From: an uncultured Adlercreutzia sp. | GTDB lineage: Bacteria; Actinomycetota; Coriobacteriia; Coriobacteriales; Eggerthellaceae | Reading direction: 5' to 3' | Length of the DNA: 56,838 bases | NCBI GenBank assembly: GCA_910589165.1 | Contig: CAJUSP010000003.1 | Location: 1 to 56,838 of the forward strand | Part shown: in pieces, positions 44,375 through 52,739 of the stretch | How positions within the stretch are numbered: the first letter of the stretch is position 1 | Layout: every line of letters begins with the position of its first letter | Notes under the pieces: model-generated | The model's database searches: none | Seen by the model: the letters and a program-made list of their open reading frames with translations, nothing else | What the model was told of the DNA's origin: nothing | Made by a program: the position numbers and the translations under genes

Positions 44375-45650
44375 CACCGCACCGCTTTCGACCGAAGAAG
44401 CAAAGAGCCGAGCCGGGAAGCTCTACGAGAGGCACTTCGGATCATGGGCCTCGCTCGTTTTTCTCGGCAAGCTCAAAGAAGTCGCAGCCGAGCCTTTCGC
44501 ATCGCTGCCCTGGTCGATACCACTTCATCGACCAAGCGAGCGTAGCGCGTTGAAAGACCTGGAAGGAACCAGGCGGTGGGCCGACGACTGGAGAGTGCTT
44601 CCCCTTCCACCGGACACGCAGCTTGAATGGGAGGAGCGCAACTGGCCAACCATTGGCACCCAGTGTCTCCCCACGCGGCTTCTTGCCCAGACGCCGGCAG
44701 CCGTTGCCTCCCTTGCCGGCCGTTTGAAAAGTTGGCAATTGGCTTGTCTTCGTATAGCTCAATTAGCCGATGTGCTCAGAGGCTCTTACGGCCAAAACGC
44801 TATCGAAGACTCCGCACTCGACATTGCCAACGCAACTAAGCGATCCATGCGCTCCCTTTGTTCCATGCGAGATGCCGACTGGAACCGCACGTTAGATGTT
44901 TTAGCGTGGCTCGCCGAACATCCTGACGAGCCGCGCTTCATCAGAGAGCTTCCCATCTTCGGCATTGACACGAAGTGGGCTGAGCGGCACTGGAGTACCA
45001 TACGTCCGATTTACGAACTTGCATCAGGGCGACGCTATCAATTCAAGCAGCTGCCGCCACTCGTGCGCATCCGCTTCCTTGGCACAGGTCTCGCTCCCAG
45101 CGAACTGGCCGACCTAGCCCTTCCCATCGTTCAATTGGCCAACTTGGAGAAGCAAAGAGCGCTAACGGTTCCAAAACGCGTTATCGTCTGCGAAAACCTT
45201 ACCACCATGCTGGCCCTTCCCCCCTTGAAAGACACCCTGGCAGTTCATGGAGGAGGCTACCGTGTCGGCGAGCTCAAAGATGTCCCATGGCTTTCGGAAA
45301 CCGAGCTTTACTACTGGGGCGACCTCGATACCCATGGATTCGCTATCCTCAGCCTCTTCCGCTCCCACTTTCCCAGCGCGCGATCCATCCTCATGGATCG
45401 CGGGACCCTTCTTAGGCATTCATCGCTCTGCGTAACCGAGGAGAAGCCAAACGCTGGTCGTTTCGAGTGTTTGACAGCGGAGGAGCAAGCCACCCTTGAA
45501 ACACTTCGGGGCCAAAGCCAACAATCCGATTGGGGAGATTTCCCAACAATCGACTTCAGCAGGCACGCACTCCGACTCGAACAGGAGAGAGTCTCGTGGC
45601 CTTGGGCTCTTGAGCAGCTGAGTCAACAGTGGGGCATGAAAGGCGACTGA
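44364..45650 (+). CDS. jetD: Wadjet type I nuclease subunit JetD (DUF3322-DUF2220)
   Basis: A 428-residue protein: N-terminal DUF3322 (about 1-190) and C-terminal DUF2220 with a Toprim fold like topoisomerase VI. Toprim acidic residues are visible: Glu in VIVCENLTTM (about 278) and the DxD in YYWGDLDTHG (about 318-320). JetD cleaves the captured plasmid. GTG start with GGAGGAGG upstream; overlaps jetC by 11 bp. Confidence 0.92.
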   Translation: MGSSTAPLSTEEAKSRAGKLYERHFGSWASLVFLGKLKEVAAEPFASLPWSIPLHRPSERSALKDLEGTRRWADDWRVLPLPPDTQLEWEERNWPTIGTQCLPTRLLAQTPAAVASLAGRLKSWQLACLRIAQLADVLRGSYGQNAIEDSALDIANATKRSMRSLCSMRDADWNRTLDVLAWLAEHPDEPRFIRELPIFGIDTKWAERHWSTIRPIYELASGRRYQFKQLPPLVRIRFLGTGLAPSELADLALPIVQLANLEKQRALTVPKRVIVCENLTTMLALPPLKDTLAVHGGGYRVGELKDVPWLSETELYYWGDLDTHGFAILSLFRSHFPSARSILMDRGTLLRHSSLCVTEEKPNAGRFECLTAEEQATLETLRGQSQQSDWGDFPTIDFSRHALRLEQERVSWPWALEQLSQQWGMKGD

Positions 45651-45707
45651 CGGCGTGGCGCAAATTTGCGAGCATAACCACGCGTAGAAAAACCTTCGGG
45701 TTTTGCA

Positions 45708-45740
45708 AGGGCCGGTCCTGCTGGGACTGGCCCTAGTTTT
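45708..45740 (+). terminator. Rho-independent terminator after jetD
   Basis: 11-bp stem (45708-45718 / 45724-45734) followed by AGTTTT. A smaller UUCG hairpin AAAACC-TTCG-GGTTTT lies just before it (45688-45704). Confidence 0.8.
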
Positions 45741-45857
45741 AATATGAGTCTAATATCTGCGAGTTAACGGTGACAGCCTTGGGCTAGCGCGGGCCGCGTT
45801 TGTCTTGTCCTATAAACGCTGAAGCAAGTCGGGGAACACCCTTCAACCTGCATCACC

Positions 45858-46877
45858 TCAGGCAAAAGCGGGAAGGTTCTTGTAGATCAAGTCGTTGAAA
45901 ATCGTCACGAATCGCGAGATATCCCCGAAGTAGTTCGGGTACAGATCCTTCAGCTTATCGAGCGTGGCGCCGCGCAGCAGCACGAAATTATGCCCCTCTC
46001 TGTCAGGGTCGTCCTCGCTGGCGAAATAGGTCTCGAGCGCCACTTCGGGACAAACCTCGGTAAGCTCGACAACCTGCTCTGCGGGGTCGAAGTCGACCAG
46101 GCAGTAACTTTCGGGGGCCACCTCCTTCCCCCCTCCCAGCACATACACCGACTGAGAGGCGGCCGAGAGCATCCGAAGGATGTCGAGCGCGGCCTGCAGT
46201 CCGTCGGTGCCGTCATCAAGGGAGCGGATCGACGACGGCTCAACGCGACCGCGCTCCTCGAGCTGCCGCATGACAACCGATATGCGCCGGAAGAACCTAT
46301 CAGCCTGCGACTGCCCTTCCCCGAACTTCAGGCGGTCGGCCGCCACCTCGTCGTACATCTCCACCGCCGTCGCCCAAGCATGCTGGTGCTCCGTGCGCAC
46401 TTGCAGCTCGATGGGCAGGGCGTAGCCGTGGCGCGGATCCTGATAACGAAACAGCAGATGCCGTCCGCGATAGCCGCTCTCCTTCGGGCTGCCGATGTAG
46501 TCGTGTCGGTCTGACCACGCCGTATCGCACTCGGGAACCTCGTACAGCGCATCGCACAAGGCAGCTTGCCTGCCAAGGTCGGGAACGACGATTCGGCAGC
46601 CCGCAATGTCGTCCATAGCCGCCAAATTGGCGATGGCATTGCGGCGAGTCAACTTGTCAACGATGGTATCGAACTTCTTGATCCGCCCCGCAACCAGGTG
46701 CTCGGCGGAAATCCCGCGCTCATCCAGCTCCTGCAGAAGCAGCTGCAGCGGGCGACGGTGAATGTTGCGCCAGAAATTCACCACCGCCTCGGCTTCCGCC
46801 CTCTCCGAAGGTGACGCAGAAGGGCTGGAGATAGTCTCTCCAGCCCTTCTGACCTGCTTTTTCGAGTAATGAAGCAT
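45858..46877 (-). CDS. RelA/SpoT-domain protein, probable toxin of a Panacea toxin-antitoxin pair
   Basis: A 339-residue protein with a RelA/SpoT nucleotidyltransferase domain (about 60-180): GRIKKFDTIVDKL (64-76), DDIAGCRIVV (89-98), ESGYRGRHLLF (133-143) and IELQVRTEHQHAWA (156-169), the ATP-binding and catalytic motifs. No HD hydrolase, TGS or ACT domain, so it is a small alarmone-synthetase type. The C-terminal 150 residues are a separate unrecognised domain. ATG overlaps the antitoxin stop (TAATG). Toxic action (alarmone or tRNA pyrophosphorylation) is inferred from the pairing. Confidence 0.8.
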   Translation of the reverse strand: MLHYSKKQVRRAGETISSPSASPSERAEAEAVVNFWRNIHRRPLQLLLQELDERGISAEHLVAGRIKKFDTIVDKLTRRNAIANLAAMDDIAGCRIVVPDLGRQAALCDALYEVPECDTAWSDRHDYIGSPKESGYRGRHLLFRYQDPRHGYALPIELQVRTEHQHAWATAVEMYDEVAADRLKFGEGQSQADRFFRRISVVMRQLEERGRVEPSSIRSLDDGTDGLQAALDILRMLSAASQSVYVLGGGKEVAPESYCLVDFDPAEQVVELTEVCPEVALETYFASEDDPDREGHNFVLLRGATLDKLKDLYPNYFGDISRFVTIFNDLIYKNLPAFA

Positions 46878-47341
46878 TAGCGCGCAAACAAGGGGTTTGC
46901 GCAGGACAGCGACGAGTAGAACTTCATAATGCTCTCGTCGGAAATCTGGTTGTGCGACCGGGCTGCCGGAGCGAGCCCCTTGCGAGCATCCGCCCACGGC
47001 GATTCGGAATGCGTCAACTCGCTGAGCTCAGCGCCCGTCATATCGCGGAACGCGCCCAGGGCGGCGCGCAGCGCAATGACCTCGCTTGACTTGAGGGGCG
47101 CCCCCTTCGCGAACCCCGAGAAAAAGCCGCGAGAAACCACGAACGAGCGGCGATGCTTGTCGAACAGCGCGGGGAAGATCGGGCCATTAGCCCAGGCCTC
47201 GATCTTCTCGTCAACCAAGGGCTCGCCCGTGCGCACCAAATGGTATGCATGGCTGTAGAAGACGATCTTTTGAAGCTTCATAGTTGAGGAAGCTCCCAAA
47301 TCCTCGAGAACGAATTCAGCGACATCGAACAAATCCGCCAT
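46877..47341 (-). CDS. Panacea-domain (DUF4065/GepA) antitoxin
   Basis: A 154-residue DUF4065 protein: DLFDVAEFVLEDLG, MKLQKIVFYSHAYHLV and EAWANGPIFPALFDKHR are the family pattern. Panacea proteins are promiscuous antitoxins that neutralise many toxins, RelA-like toxSAS included. First gene of the pair; its stop shares a base with the toxin ATG. A good GGAGGC ribosome site precedes ATG 47341. Confidence 0.88.
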   Translation of the reverse strand: MADLFDVAEFVLEDLGASSTMKLQKIVFYSHAYHLVRTGEPLVDEKIEAWANGPIFPALFDKHRRSFVVSRGFFSGFAKGAPLKSSEVIALRAALGAFRDMTGAELSELTHSESPWADARKGLAPAARSHNQISDESIMKFYSSLSCANPLFAR

Positions 47342-47468
47342 GGAAGCCTCCTTTCGTCATTGGTTCTGCCATTCTACAACGTCCCGCACGTCAATGCGAC
47401 AGAAAATGCTCGCTCTGGCTCTTCGCGTATCGTGAAGAACCCAAATTTCAGTCGCCTTCTGCGCCCCC

Positions 47469-48161
47469 CTACAGCTCGATGCGCTCGAACATGTCGCGGG
47501 TAGCGCCGCAGATGGGGCACATGTAGTCGGCGGGCAGGCCATCGGGGTAGCCCTCCTCGATGAAGCCGCAGATGGTGCAGCGCCAGGCGATCTTCTTGCC
47601 CGTGGCCGCCTCGCCGGCCGCTGTGGCCTCGACGCTCGCGGGAGCCGCCTCGTCGCCGCCGTTGTAGGTGGCGGCCTTCGGCGGGGTCTTACCGCCCTTC
47701 ACGGCGTGGTAGTAGGCGTAGGTGAGCGGGTCGCCGGCGGACAGCACCTCGGCCTCTTCCACGACGCCCACGAACAGGTAGTGGCTGCCCACGTCCACCG
47801 TCTCGGTAACGGCGACGGAGAACCGCGCGAGCCCGTGCTCGGTCACGTACGGAATGTGCGTGCCATCTTCGGCATGCTCGCACAGGGCGAACTTGTCGGT
47901 GTCGGCAGAGGTGTGGAACCCGAAGGTGCCGATGAGCTCCATGGGCGCATCCTGCGACAGCACCACCGCGGCGAAGCGGCCCGATTCCAGGATAGACGCC
48001 GTGGTGGCGTTCTCCTTGTTGAGCGATACCGCCAGCGTGGCCGGCTCCGAGGCCACCTGCACGAGCGTGTTCACCACGCACCCGCACACTTTGTCGCCCA
48101 CGCGCGCCGAAATAAGGTACAGCCCGGACGACAGCGTCCGAAACGCCTTGCGATCAATCAT
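47469..48161 (-). CDS. Flavin reductase-rubredoxin fusion (high-molecular-weight rubredoxin type)
   Basis: A 230-residue redox protein. Residues 1-165 are an FMN-binding flavin reductase domain (FRTLSSGLYLISARVGDKVCGCVVNT); after an Ala/Glu linker comes a rubredoxin (about 178-230) with CTICG and CPICG iron ligands. In anaerobes this type delivers electrons to flavodiiron proteins that detoxify O2 or NO. ATG 48159-48161 is better spaced from GGAAGGG than the ATG two codons earlier. No flavodiiron gene is nearby. Confidence 0.92.
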   Translation of the reverse strand: MIDRKAFRTLSSGLYLISARVGDKVCGCVVNTLVQVASEPATLAVSLNKENATTASILESGRFAAVVLSQDAPMELIGTFGFHTSADTDKFALCEHAEDGTHIPYVTEHGLARFSVAVTETVDVGSHYLFVGVVEEAEVLSAGDPLTYAYYHAVKGGKTPPKAATYNGGDEAAPASVEATAAGEAATGKKIAWRCTICGFIEEGYPDGLPADYMCPICGATRDMFERIEL

Positions 48162-48239
48162 AGTCATCCCTTCCCGAAAGGCGCCCGAGCGCCGTCGAAC
48201 ATCAAAAGCGATTATCCCCCGCCGAGCCCCAAGCCTCCG

Positions 48240-48434
48240 TCAGTAATTCCGACTCATCAACACATCGTTAACTTCGAACGGCGGAAGGATGCGAAGGGCT
48301 GCGCCGGCCAAATCCATTATTCGGTAGTCTCGCCGCGCAAACCACCTCTGAGGAAAATCTCACGCTCCAACGCAGATGCACGCATCCACCAGCACTCGAC
48401 TGACCAACGCCTCGCCATAGGCAGGCTCAACCAC
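48240..48434 (-). pseudogene. Possible gene remnant between the rubredoxin and DUF2304 genes
   Basis: In one minus-strand frame, 65 codons read as a protein-like sequence (start VVEPAYGEALVSRV, end PPFEVNDVLMSRNY) with a single in-frame TGA in the middle at about residue 25, no ATG and no ribosome site. Composition is protein-like. It may be the tail of a surface-polysaccharide gene lost by deletion. Family not recognised. Confidence 0.4.
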
Positions 48435-48445
48435 AGAGCCCCGTC

Positions 48446-48790
48446 TCAGTTCTTTGCAGAGTGGGAGATGTCGCTTGCGTCCTTGAGAGCCGTATCCTGA
48501 GCGAGCGCTGTCAGCTTACTGCGAAGACGCGCCATTTCAACTGACAGAGCAAGCAATCGATACACCACGACAACCAAAACACAGAGAAAGACAAAGTTTG
48601 CGGGGGACTCGATGCCGAGAAGGTCAGACAAGGAAAAAACAAGCTGGGGGAACAGCGCTGCCACGATAAGCACGACAGCAAAAAAGAACCAGAATACTGC
48701 ATCTGAAGTCATGAGCTGGTTATGACGTATTTTAACGAGAACATAAGCAACCGTCAGAAAGGCGCCCACGATCAGCAAAGGCCAGTACAT
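48446..48790 (-). CDS. DUF2304 membrane protein
   Basis: A 114-residue protein with three helices (about 1-20, 28-48, 65-85) and a charged coiled-coil tail, as in DUF2304, a family found next to GT2 glycosyltransferases in polysaccharide loci. Start is directly next to the GT2 stop, so they are coupled. Role unknown. Confidence 0.82.
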   Translation of the reverse strand: MYWPLLIVGAFLTVAYVLVKIRHNQLMTSDAVFWFFFAVVLIVAALFPQLVFSLSDLLGIESPANFVFLCVLVVVVYRLLALSVEMARLRSKLTALAQDTALKDASDISHSAKN

Positions 48791-49483
48791 CTACTTTCCC
48801 TTCTTACGGAACCACTGCAGAAACAGAATAGACACGCCCACTCTCAACATGTAGGCGACGGATTTGGTGAAATTCAGATAGCTCTCGCCTGCAACACGAT
48901 CCCTCATCTCAACAGGAATCTCCGTAACGACGCCCCCACCCCGAATCACCAGCGCCAGCGTATCGGGTTCTGGGCTGTAATCGTAGTTATTAGCAAACTG
49001 CGCGATCATCTTCTTATTGAAGAGACGCATTCCCGAAGTCGGATCCTCGATCTTCGTTCCAGTAGTAAGCTTCATTATGGCCGTTATCAACTCCGAACCG
49101 ACCATGCGGGCCGAAAGGGGCTTTTTCTGAGCGCAGAACCGCGACCCCACTACAATATCGGATCCCGAAGACTCAGCATGCTCCACCATGGGCCAAATAT
49201 AGGCAGCCGAATGCTGGCCATCCGCATCAAACTGCACAGCAAAATCGTACCCATGAGACAAGGCGAATTTCATACCAGTCTGAAACCCGCCGGCCAATCC
49301 GAGATTCACCGGCAATGGAATAAGCGGGTATCCGTGTTCGTGACAGAGGTCACGCGTTGCATCCCGCGAGCCATCATCGACAACAACGTAATCTACTCCT
49401 GGAGCATTTCGCTTCAGGTCTTCTACGGTAGATACTATGTTCGCCTCTTCGTTGTAGGCTGGTATTATTGCCAGAACCTTCAT
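48791..49483 (-). CDS. GT2 glycosyltransferase (dolichol-phosphate mannosyltransferase-like)
   Basis: A 230-residue GT-A enzyme: VLAIIPAYNEEANI (3-16), VVDDGSRDAT and FDADGQH, the nucleotide-sugar/metal motif. Likely transfers a sugar to a lipid carrier or surface polymer. GGGAG before the ATG. Together with the DUF2304 gene it follows the GT4 gene. Confidence 0.9.
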   Translation of the reverse strand: MKVLAIIPAYNEEANIVSTVEDLKRNAPGVDYVVVDDGSRDATRDLCHEHGYPLIPLPVNLGLAGGFQTGMKFALSHGYDFAVQFDADGQHSAAYIWPMVEHAESSGSDIVVGSRFCAQKKPLSARMVGSELITAIMKLTTGTKIEDPTSGMRLFNKKMIAQFANNYDYSPEPDTLALVIRGGGVVTEIPVEMRDRVAGESYLNFTKSVAYMLRVGVSILFLQWFRKKGK

Positions 49484-49531
49484 GTTTCTCCCACTAACGC
49501 ATAATAGCCGTTGGACAGTATACCCCTCTGC

Positions 49532-50701
49532 CTACGAGGATGAGGGCGCCATCGTGTTAGAACACGCGGAACGCACGGATGAGGCAGTCGATAGCCAGGT
49601 GCACTCGTTCTCCACATGCTCACGCAGCCTGCGGCCTATGCATCGCATCTCCTCACGATTATCTCGTGCATATTTTATGGCATCAGCGATCTCGTCAGGC
49701 GACGCGGATGCTAGTAGCAGCTTACCGTCTTCACTCCCAGCGAGCTCGTCAACGCCCCCCACATCAGTAGCTGCAAAGGGAATCCCCCACGCCCCGCTTT
49801 CAAGAAGCACCGTAGCAAACCCCTCGGAGCGCGAGGGGAGGCAAAACATATCAAGCTGGCTCAAAAGAGCCGACAAATCCGCCTTATCAAGACGTCCCAA
49901 AAATGTCACGTTCCCTCGCTTCGCGTCAGACACAAGGCTCTCGCAACTGCCCGACCCCGCAACAAGAAAGTGAATACCTTCTTCCTCCTGCAGCAAATCT
50001 GCAGCCTCCATTAGAGACGCTATACCCTTTTCCGGAGTTAAGCGCCCCGCATAGCCTACGACAAACGCATCCCCCCCAATGCCGTTCTCGGTCAGGAAAT
50101 CTCGGGCTGATGCCAGCGCCCTAAACTCTGGCGCATCGATCGCGTTCTTCAAAACCCCCTCTGCCCGTATTCCGAAATGCTCCAGCCAGCGATTACTTTT
50201 CTCAGAAACACCATAGAACAATGGCCTACCTCTTTTCACGAGTCCAGTAATCGCGTGCTCGTACAAAGCGAGAGCACGATCGAAGACCGCATTGCCTAAT
50301 GTTAGATGAGCTGATCCATGCTCGATGAGAATCGGCGTGATGCCTTTATCCCTAGCGTAACGTAAGCCCTCCAGAGAATGTCGATAAAACCTCGTATTGA
50401 CAAGCACATAATCGGCCCTCACTGAGCTTAAATAGCCCCATAGTCTTCGGTAGTCCGCGTTCCTCCTCGAAATCGGCAAGCGCCCCTTGAGCAGAACGGT
50501 TGCCGGCAGCCTGACAACCTCTACGCCATCGGCATTAACCTCGCGCGCAGGCTCATCGCCTAGCATCGACGTCACGACGATCACCCTGCTACCGTCCCGC
50601 CGTAGCTCTCGAGCCAAACACTGCGTATAGTTCTCAACTCCACCCATGCTTGGGGCGAAGAGGGCTGAAAAAATCACATAGCACCTTTGCTCAGCTGCCA
50701 T
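49532..50701 (-). CDS. GT4 glycosyltransferase
   Basis: A 389-residue GT-B enzyme of family 4: MGGVENYTQCLAREL near the N-terminus, GYAGRLTPEKGIASLMEAADLL and the EX7E-type PSRSEGFATVLLESGAWGIP in the C-terminal half. Builds a surface glycan; sugar unknown. Divergent from the choline-kinase fusion gene across an AT-rich 250-bp control region. Confidence 0.9.
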   Translation of the reverse strand: MAAEQRCYVIFSALFAPSMGGVENYTQCLARELRRDGSRVIVVTSMLGDEPAREVNADGVEVVRLPATVLLKGRLPISRRNADYRRLWGYLSSVRADYVLVNTRFYRHSLEGLRYARDKGITPILIEHGSAHLTLGNAVFDRALALYEHAITGLVKRGRPLFYGVSEKSNRWLEHFGIRAEGVLKNAIDAPEFRALASARDFLTENGIGGDAFVVGYAGRLTPEKGIASLMEAADLLQEEEGIHFLVAGSGSCESLVSDAKRGNVTFLGRLDKADLSALLSQLDMFCLPSRSEGFATVLLESGAWGIPFAATDVGGVDELAGSEDGKLLLASASPDEIADAIKYARDNREEMRCIGRRLREHVENECTWLSTASSVRSACSNTMAPSSS

Positions 50702-50951
50702 TTATTTCGCCTTTCGAAAGTAATCGCCGCTACGGCCCTATAATAACTCATGATTTACATTGCGCCTGATAGTTATCAGTTTTGTTCATTTTTACGATCT
50801 GAAATTCTATACCTATGGTCATAGACCTATTTGCCGAATATGCGATACCGCTTCGTTCATTATCTTTGTTCATATAGTGATTTTGAACGTTTTGATCAGA
50901 TATTTGCTAAGCTATTCTTCACAGTTGGTTTAGCTAGAGGAAAGGAGCACC
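50702..50951. promoter_or_regulatory. AT-rich divergent control region of the polysaccharide/choline genes
   Basis: It contains the palindrome CTGATA-GT-TATCAG at 50766-50779 and the motif YGTTCA at about 50783, 50853 and 50866, and inverted (TGAACG) at about 50884. These could be operators for the winged-helix domain of the downstream protein. No clear -35/-10 pair. AAAGGAG before the GTG at 50952. Confidence 0.4.
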
Positions 50952-52736
50952 GTGACTCTCTCGAAGAACGATTTCTTAACCCTCCGAGAGCTAGCCCTGC
51001 ATCCAGGAATATCTCAGCGGAGCATATCCGACGCAACTGGTCTCTCACTGGGATCGGTGAATTCCGCTATGAAATCTCTCACGAATTGCAACCTAATCGA
51101 GGGAGGTGCACCCTCTAGCGAAGGACTGGCCGCCCTTGAATCCTACAGGGTTGAAAACGCGATCATACTAGCTGCGGGCCTCTCTTCGCGATTCGCTCCC
51201 ATATCGTACGAGAAACCAAAAGGATTGCTGAAGGTTCGCGGGGAAATCCTCATCGAGCGCCAAATTGAGCAGCTACTCGCGGCGGGTATTACCGACATTA
51301 CCGTTGTAGTCGGCTACAAGAAAGAATACTTTTTCTACCTCGAAGACAAGTTCGGCGTCTCCATCGTTGTGAACCCCGACTACGCTTCGCGCAACAACAG
51401 CTCCTCTATAAAATGCGTCGAAGAGCGTCTCGGCAACACCTACATTTGCTCTTCGGACGACTACTTCACCGTGAATCCCTTCGAACAGTACGTGTGGAAG
51501 GCGTATTACGCTGTGGAATACGCCGAAGGGCCTACCAACGAATGGTGCGTGGAGACGGGTACCCACGATCGCATTACCAGCGTTACCATAGGCGGCTCGG
51601 ACTCGTGGTACATGATTGGGCAGGTTTACTTCGATCGCGCCTTTTCCGATGCCTACGTTCCCCTGCTCGATGCCGTCTACGACTCCCCCGCCACTGCAGA
51701 CAAGCTCTGGGAGCATATCTATCTGGACAATATCAAGCACCTCGACATGACAGCTCGCCGCTACCCCGCGGGGACAATCTTTGAGTTCGACAGCCTCGAT
51801 GAAGTGCGCCAATTCGATCCGATGTTCCTCGAGAACCTCGACTCAGAAGTGTTCGACAACATCGTGAACGTGCTCGGCTGCGAGAAGAGCGAAATCCGCG
51901 ACGTATACCCTCTCAAGCAGGGGCTCACAAACCTCTCGTGCCATTTCGCTACGAACGAGGGAGAATTCGTCTATCGTCATCCGGGCATAGGGACTGAAGC
52001 GATGATCGATCGCACAAGCGAAGCAGCCGCACAGCGCATCGCCTACGAACTCGGCATAGACGACACCTTCATTTTCGAGGACGCAGATCGCGGGTGGAAA
52101 ATCTCGCGCTTCATACCCCAAGCCCGCAACCTAGACCCGAGAAACGATGCCGAGGTTGCCCGGGCCATGAAAGTGGCACGCCTGGTACACGACTCGGACG
52201 CCGCCCTTGCGTCAACGTTCGATTTCTACACCGAGGGGAAGCACTATGAGAAGCTCCTGCTCGAGCATGGCCCCATCGACGTGCCGGGCTATCAGGAAAT
52301 GGCTGACCTGGCACGGCGCGTGAAAGAGTACGCCGACGCCGACGGCGCGCCGGTTTGCCTGACGCACAACGATTTCTTCTATCTGAACTTCCTCCTCGAC
52401 GAGAACGATCACCTCTACCTCATCGATTGGGAATACTCTGGCATGGCCGATTACGCCAGCGACTTCGGCACGTACGTCGTTTGCTGCGAGTGCGACGAAA
52501 AGGAAGCGTTGCGCGCTCTCGAGCACTATTTCGACCGTAAGCCAACTTTCGAAGAGGTGCGTCACAACTTTGCCTACGTCGCCCTTGCGGGCTGGTGCTG
52601 GTATGTCTGGAGCCTGGTCAAAGAAGCCGAAGGGGACTTCGTTGGTGAGTGGCTCTACATCTACTACAACTACGCGAAGAAATACTTGTCCAAAGTCATT
52701 CGGTGGTATGACGAGTCGTTTTACACGGAAGGATAA
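50952..52736 (+). CDS. Winged-helix/choline-phosphate cytidylyltransferase/choline kinase fusion (HTH-LicC-LicA)
   Basis: A 594-residue three-domain protein. Residues 1-65: winged helix (ISQRSISDATGLSLGSVNSAMKSL). 68-290: nucleotidyltransferase with AIILAAGLSSRF and the KPKGLL lysines, like LicC. 300-594: choline/ethanolamine kinase with LTHNDFFYLNFL and LIDWEYSG, like LicA. It would phosphorylate choline and make CDP-choline in one chain, and may bind DNA as a sensor. GTG start, AAAGGAG 5 nt before. In pneumococcus and Haemophilus these are separate proteins. Substrate is inferred from the LicB-like gene and the choline-binding proteins nearby. Confidence 0.85.
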   Translation: MTLSKNDFLTLRELALHPGISQRSISDATGLSLGSVNSAMKSLTNCNLIEGGAPSSEGLAALESYRVENAIILAAGLSSRFAPISYEKPKGLLKVRGEILIERQIEQLLAAGITDITVVVGYKKEYFFYLEDKFGVSIVVNPDYASRNNSSSIKCVEERLGNTYICSSDDYFTVNPFEQYVWKAYYAVEYAEGPTNEWCVETGTHDRITSVTIGGSDSWYMIGQVYFDRAFSDAYVPLLDAVYDSPATADKLWEHIYLDNIKHLDMTARRYPAGTIFEFDSLDEVRQFDPMFLENLDSEVFDNIVNVLGCEKSEIRDVYPLKQGLTNLSCHFATNEGEFVYRHPGIGTEAMIDRTSEAAAQRIAYELGIDDTFIFEDADRGWKISRFIPQARNLDPRNDAEVARAMKVARLVHDSDAALASTFDFYTEGKHYEKLLLEHGPIDVPGYQEMADLARRVKEYADADGAPVCLTHNDFFYLNFLLDENDHLYLIDWEYSGMADYASDFGTYVVCCECDEKEALRALEHYFDRKPTFEEVRHNFAYVALAGWCWYVWSLVKEAEGDFVGEWLYIYYNYAKKYLSKVIRWYDESFYTEG

Positions 52737-52739
52737 ACT

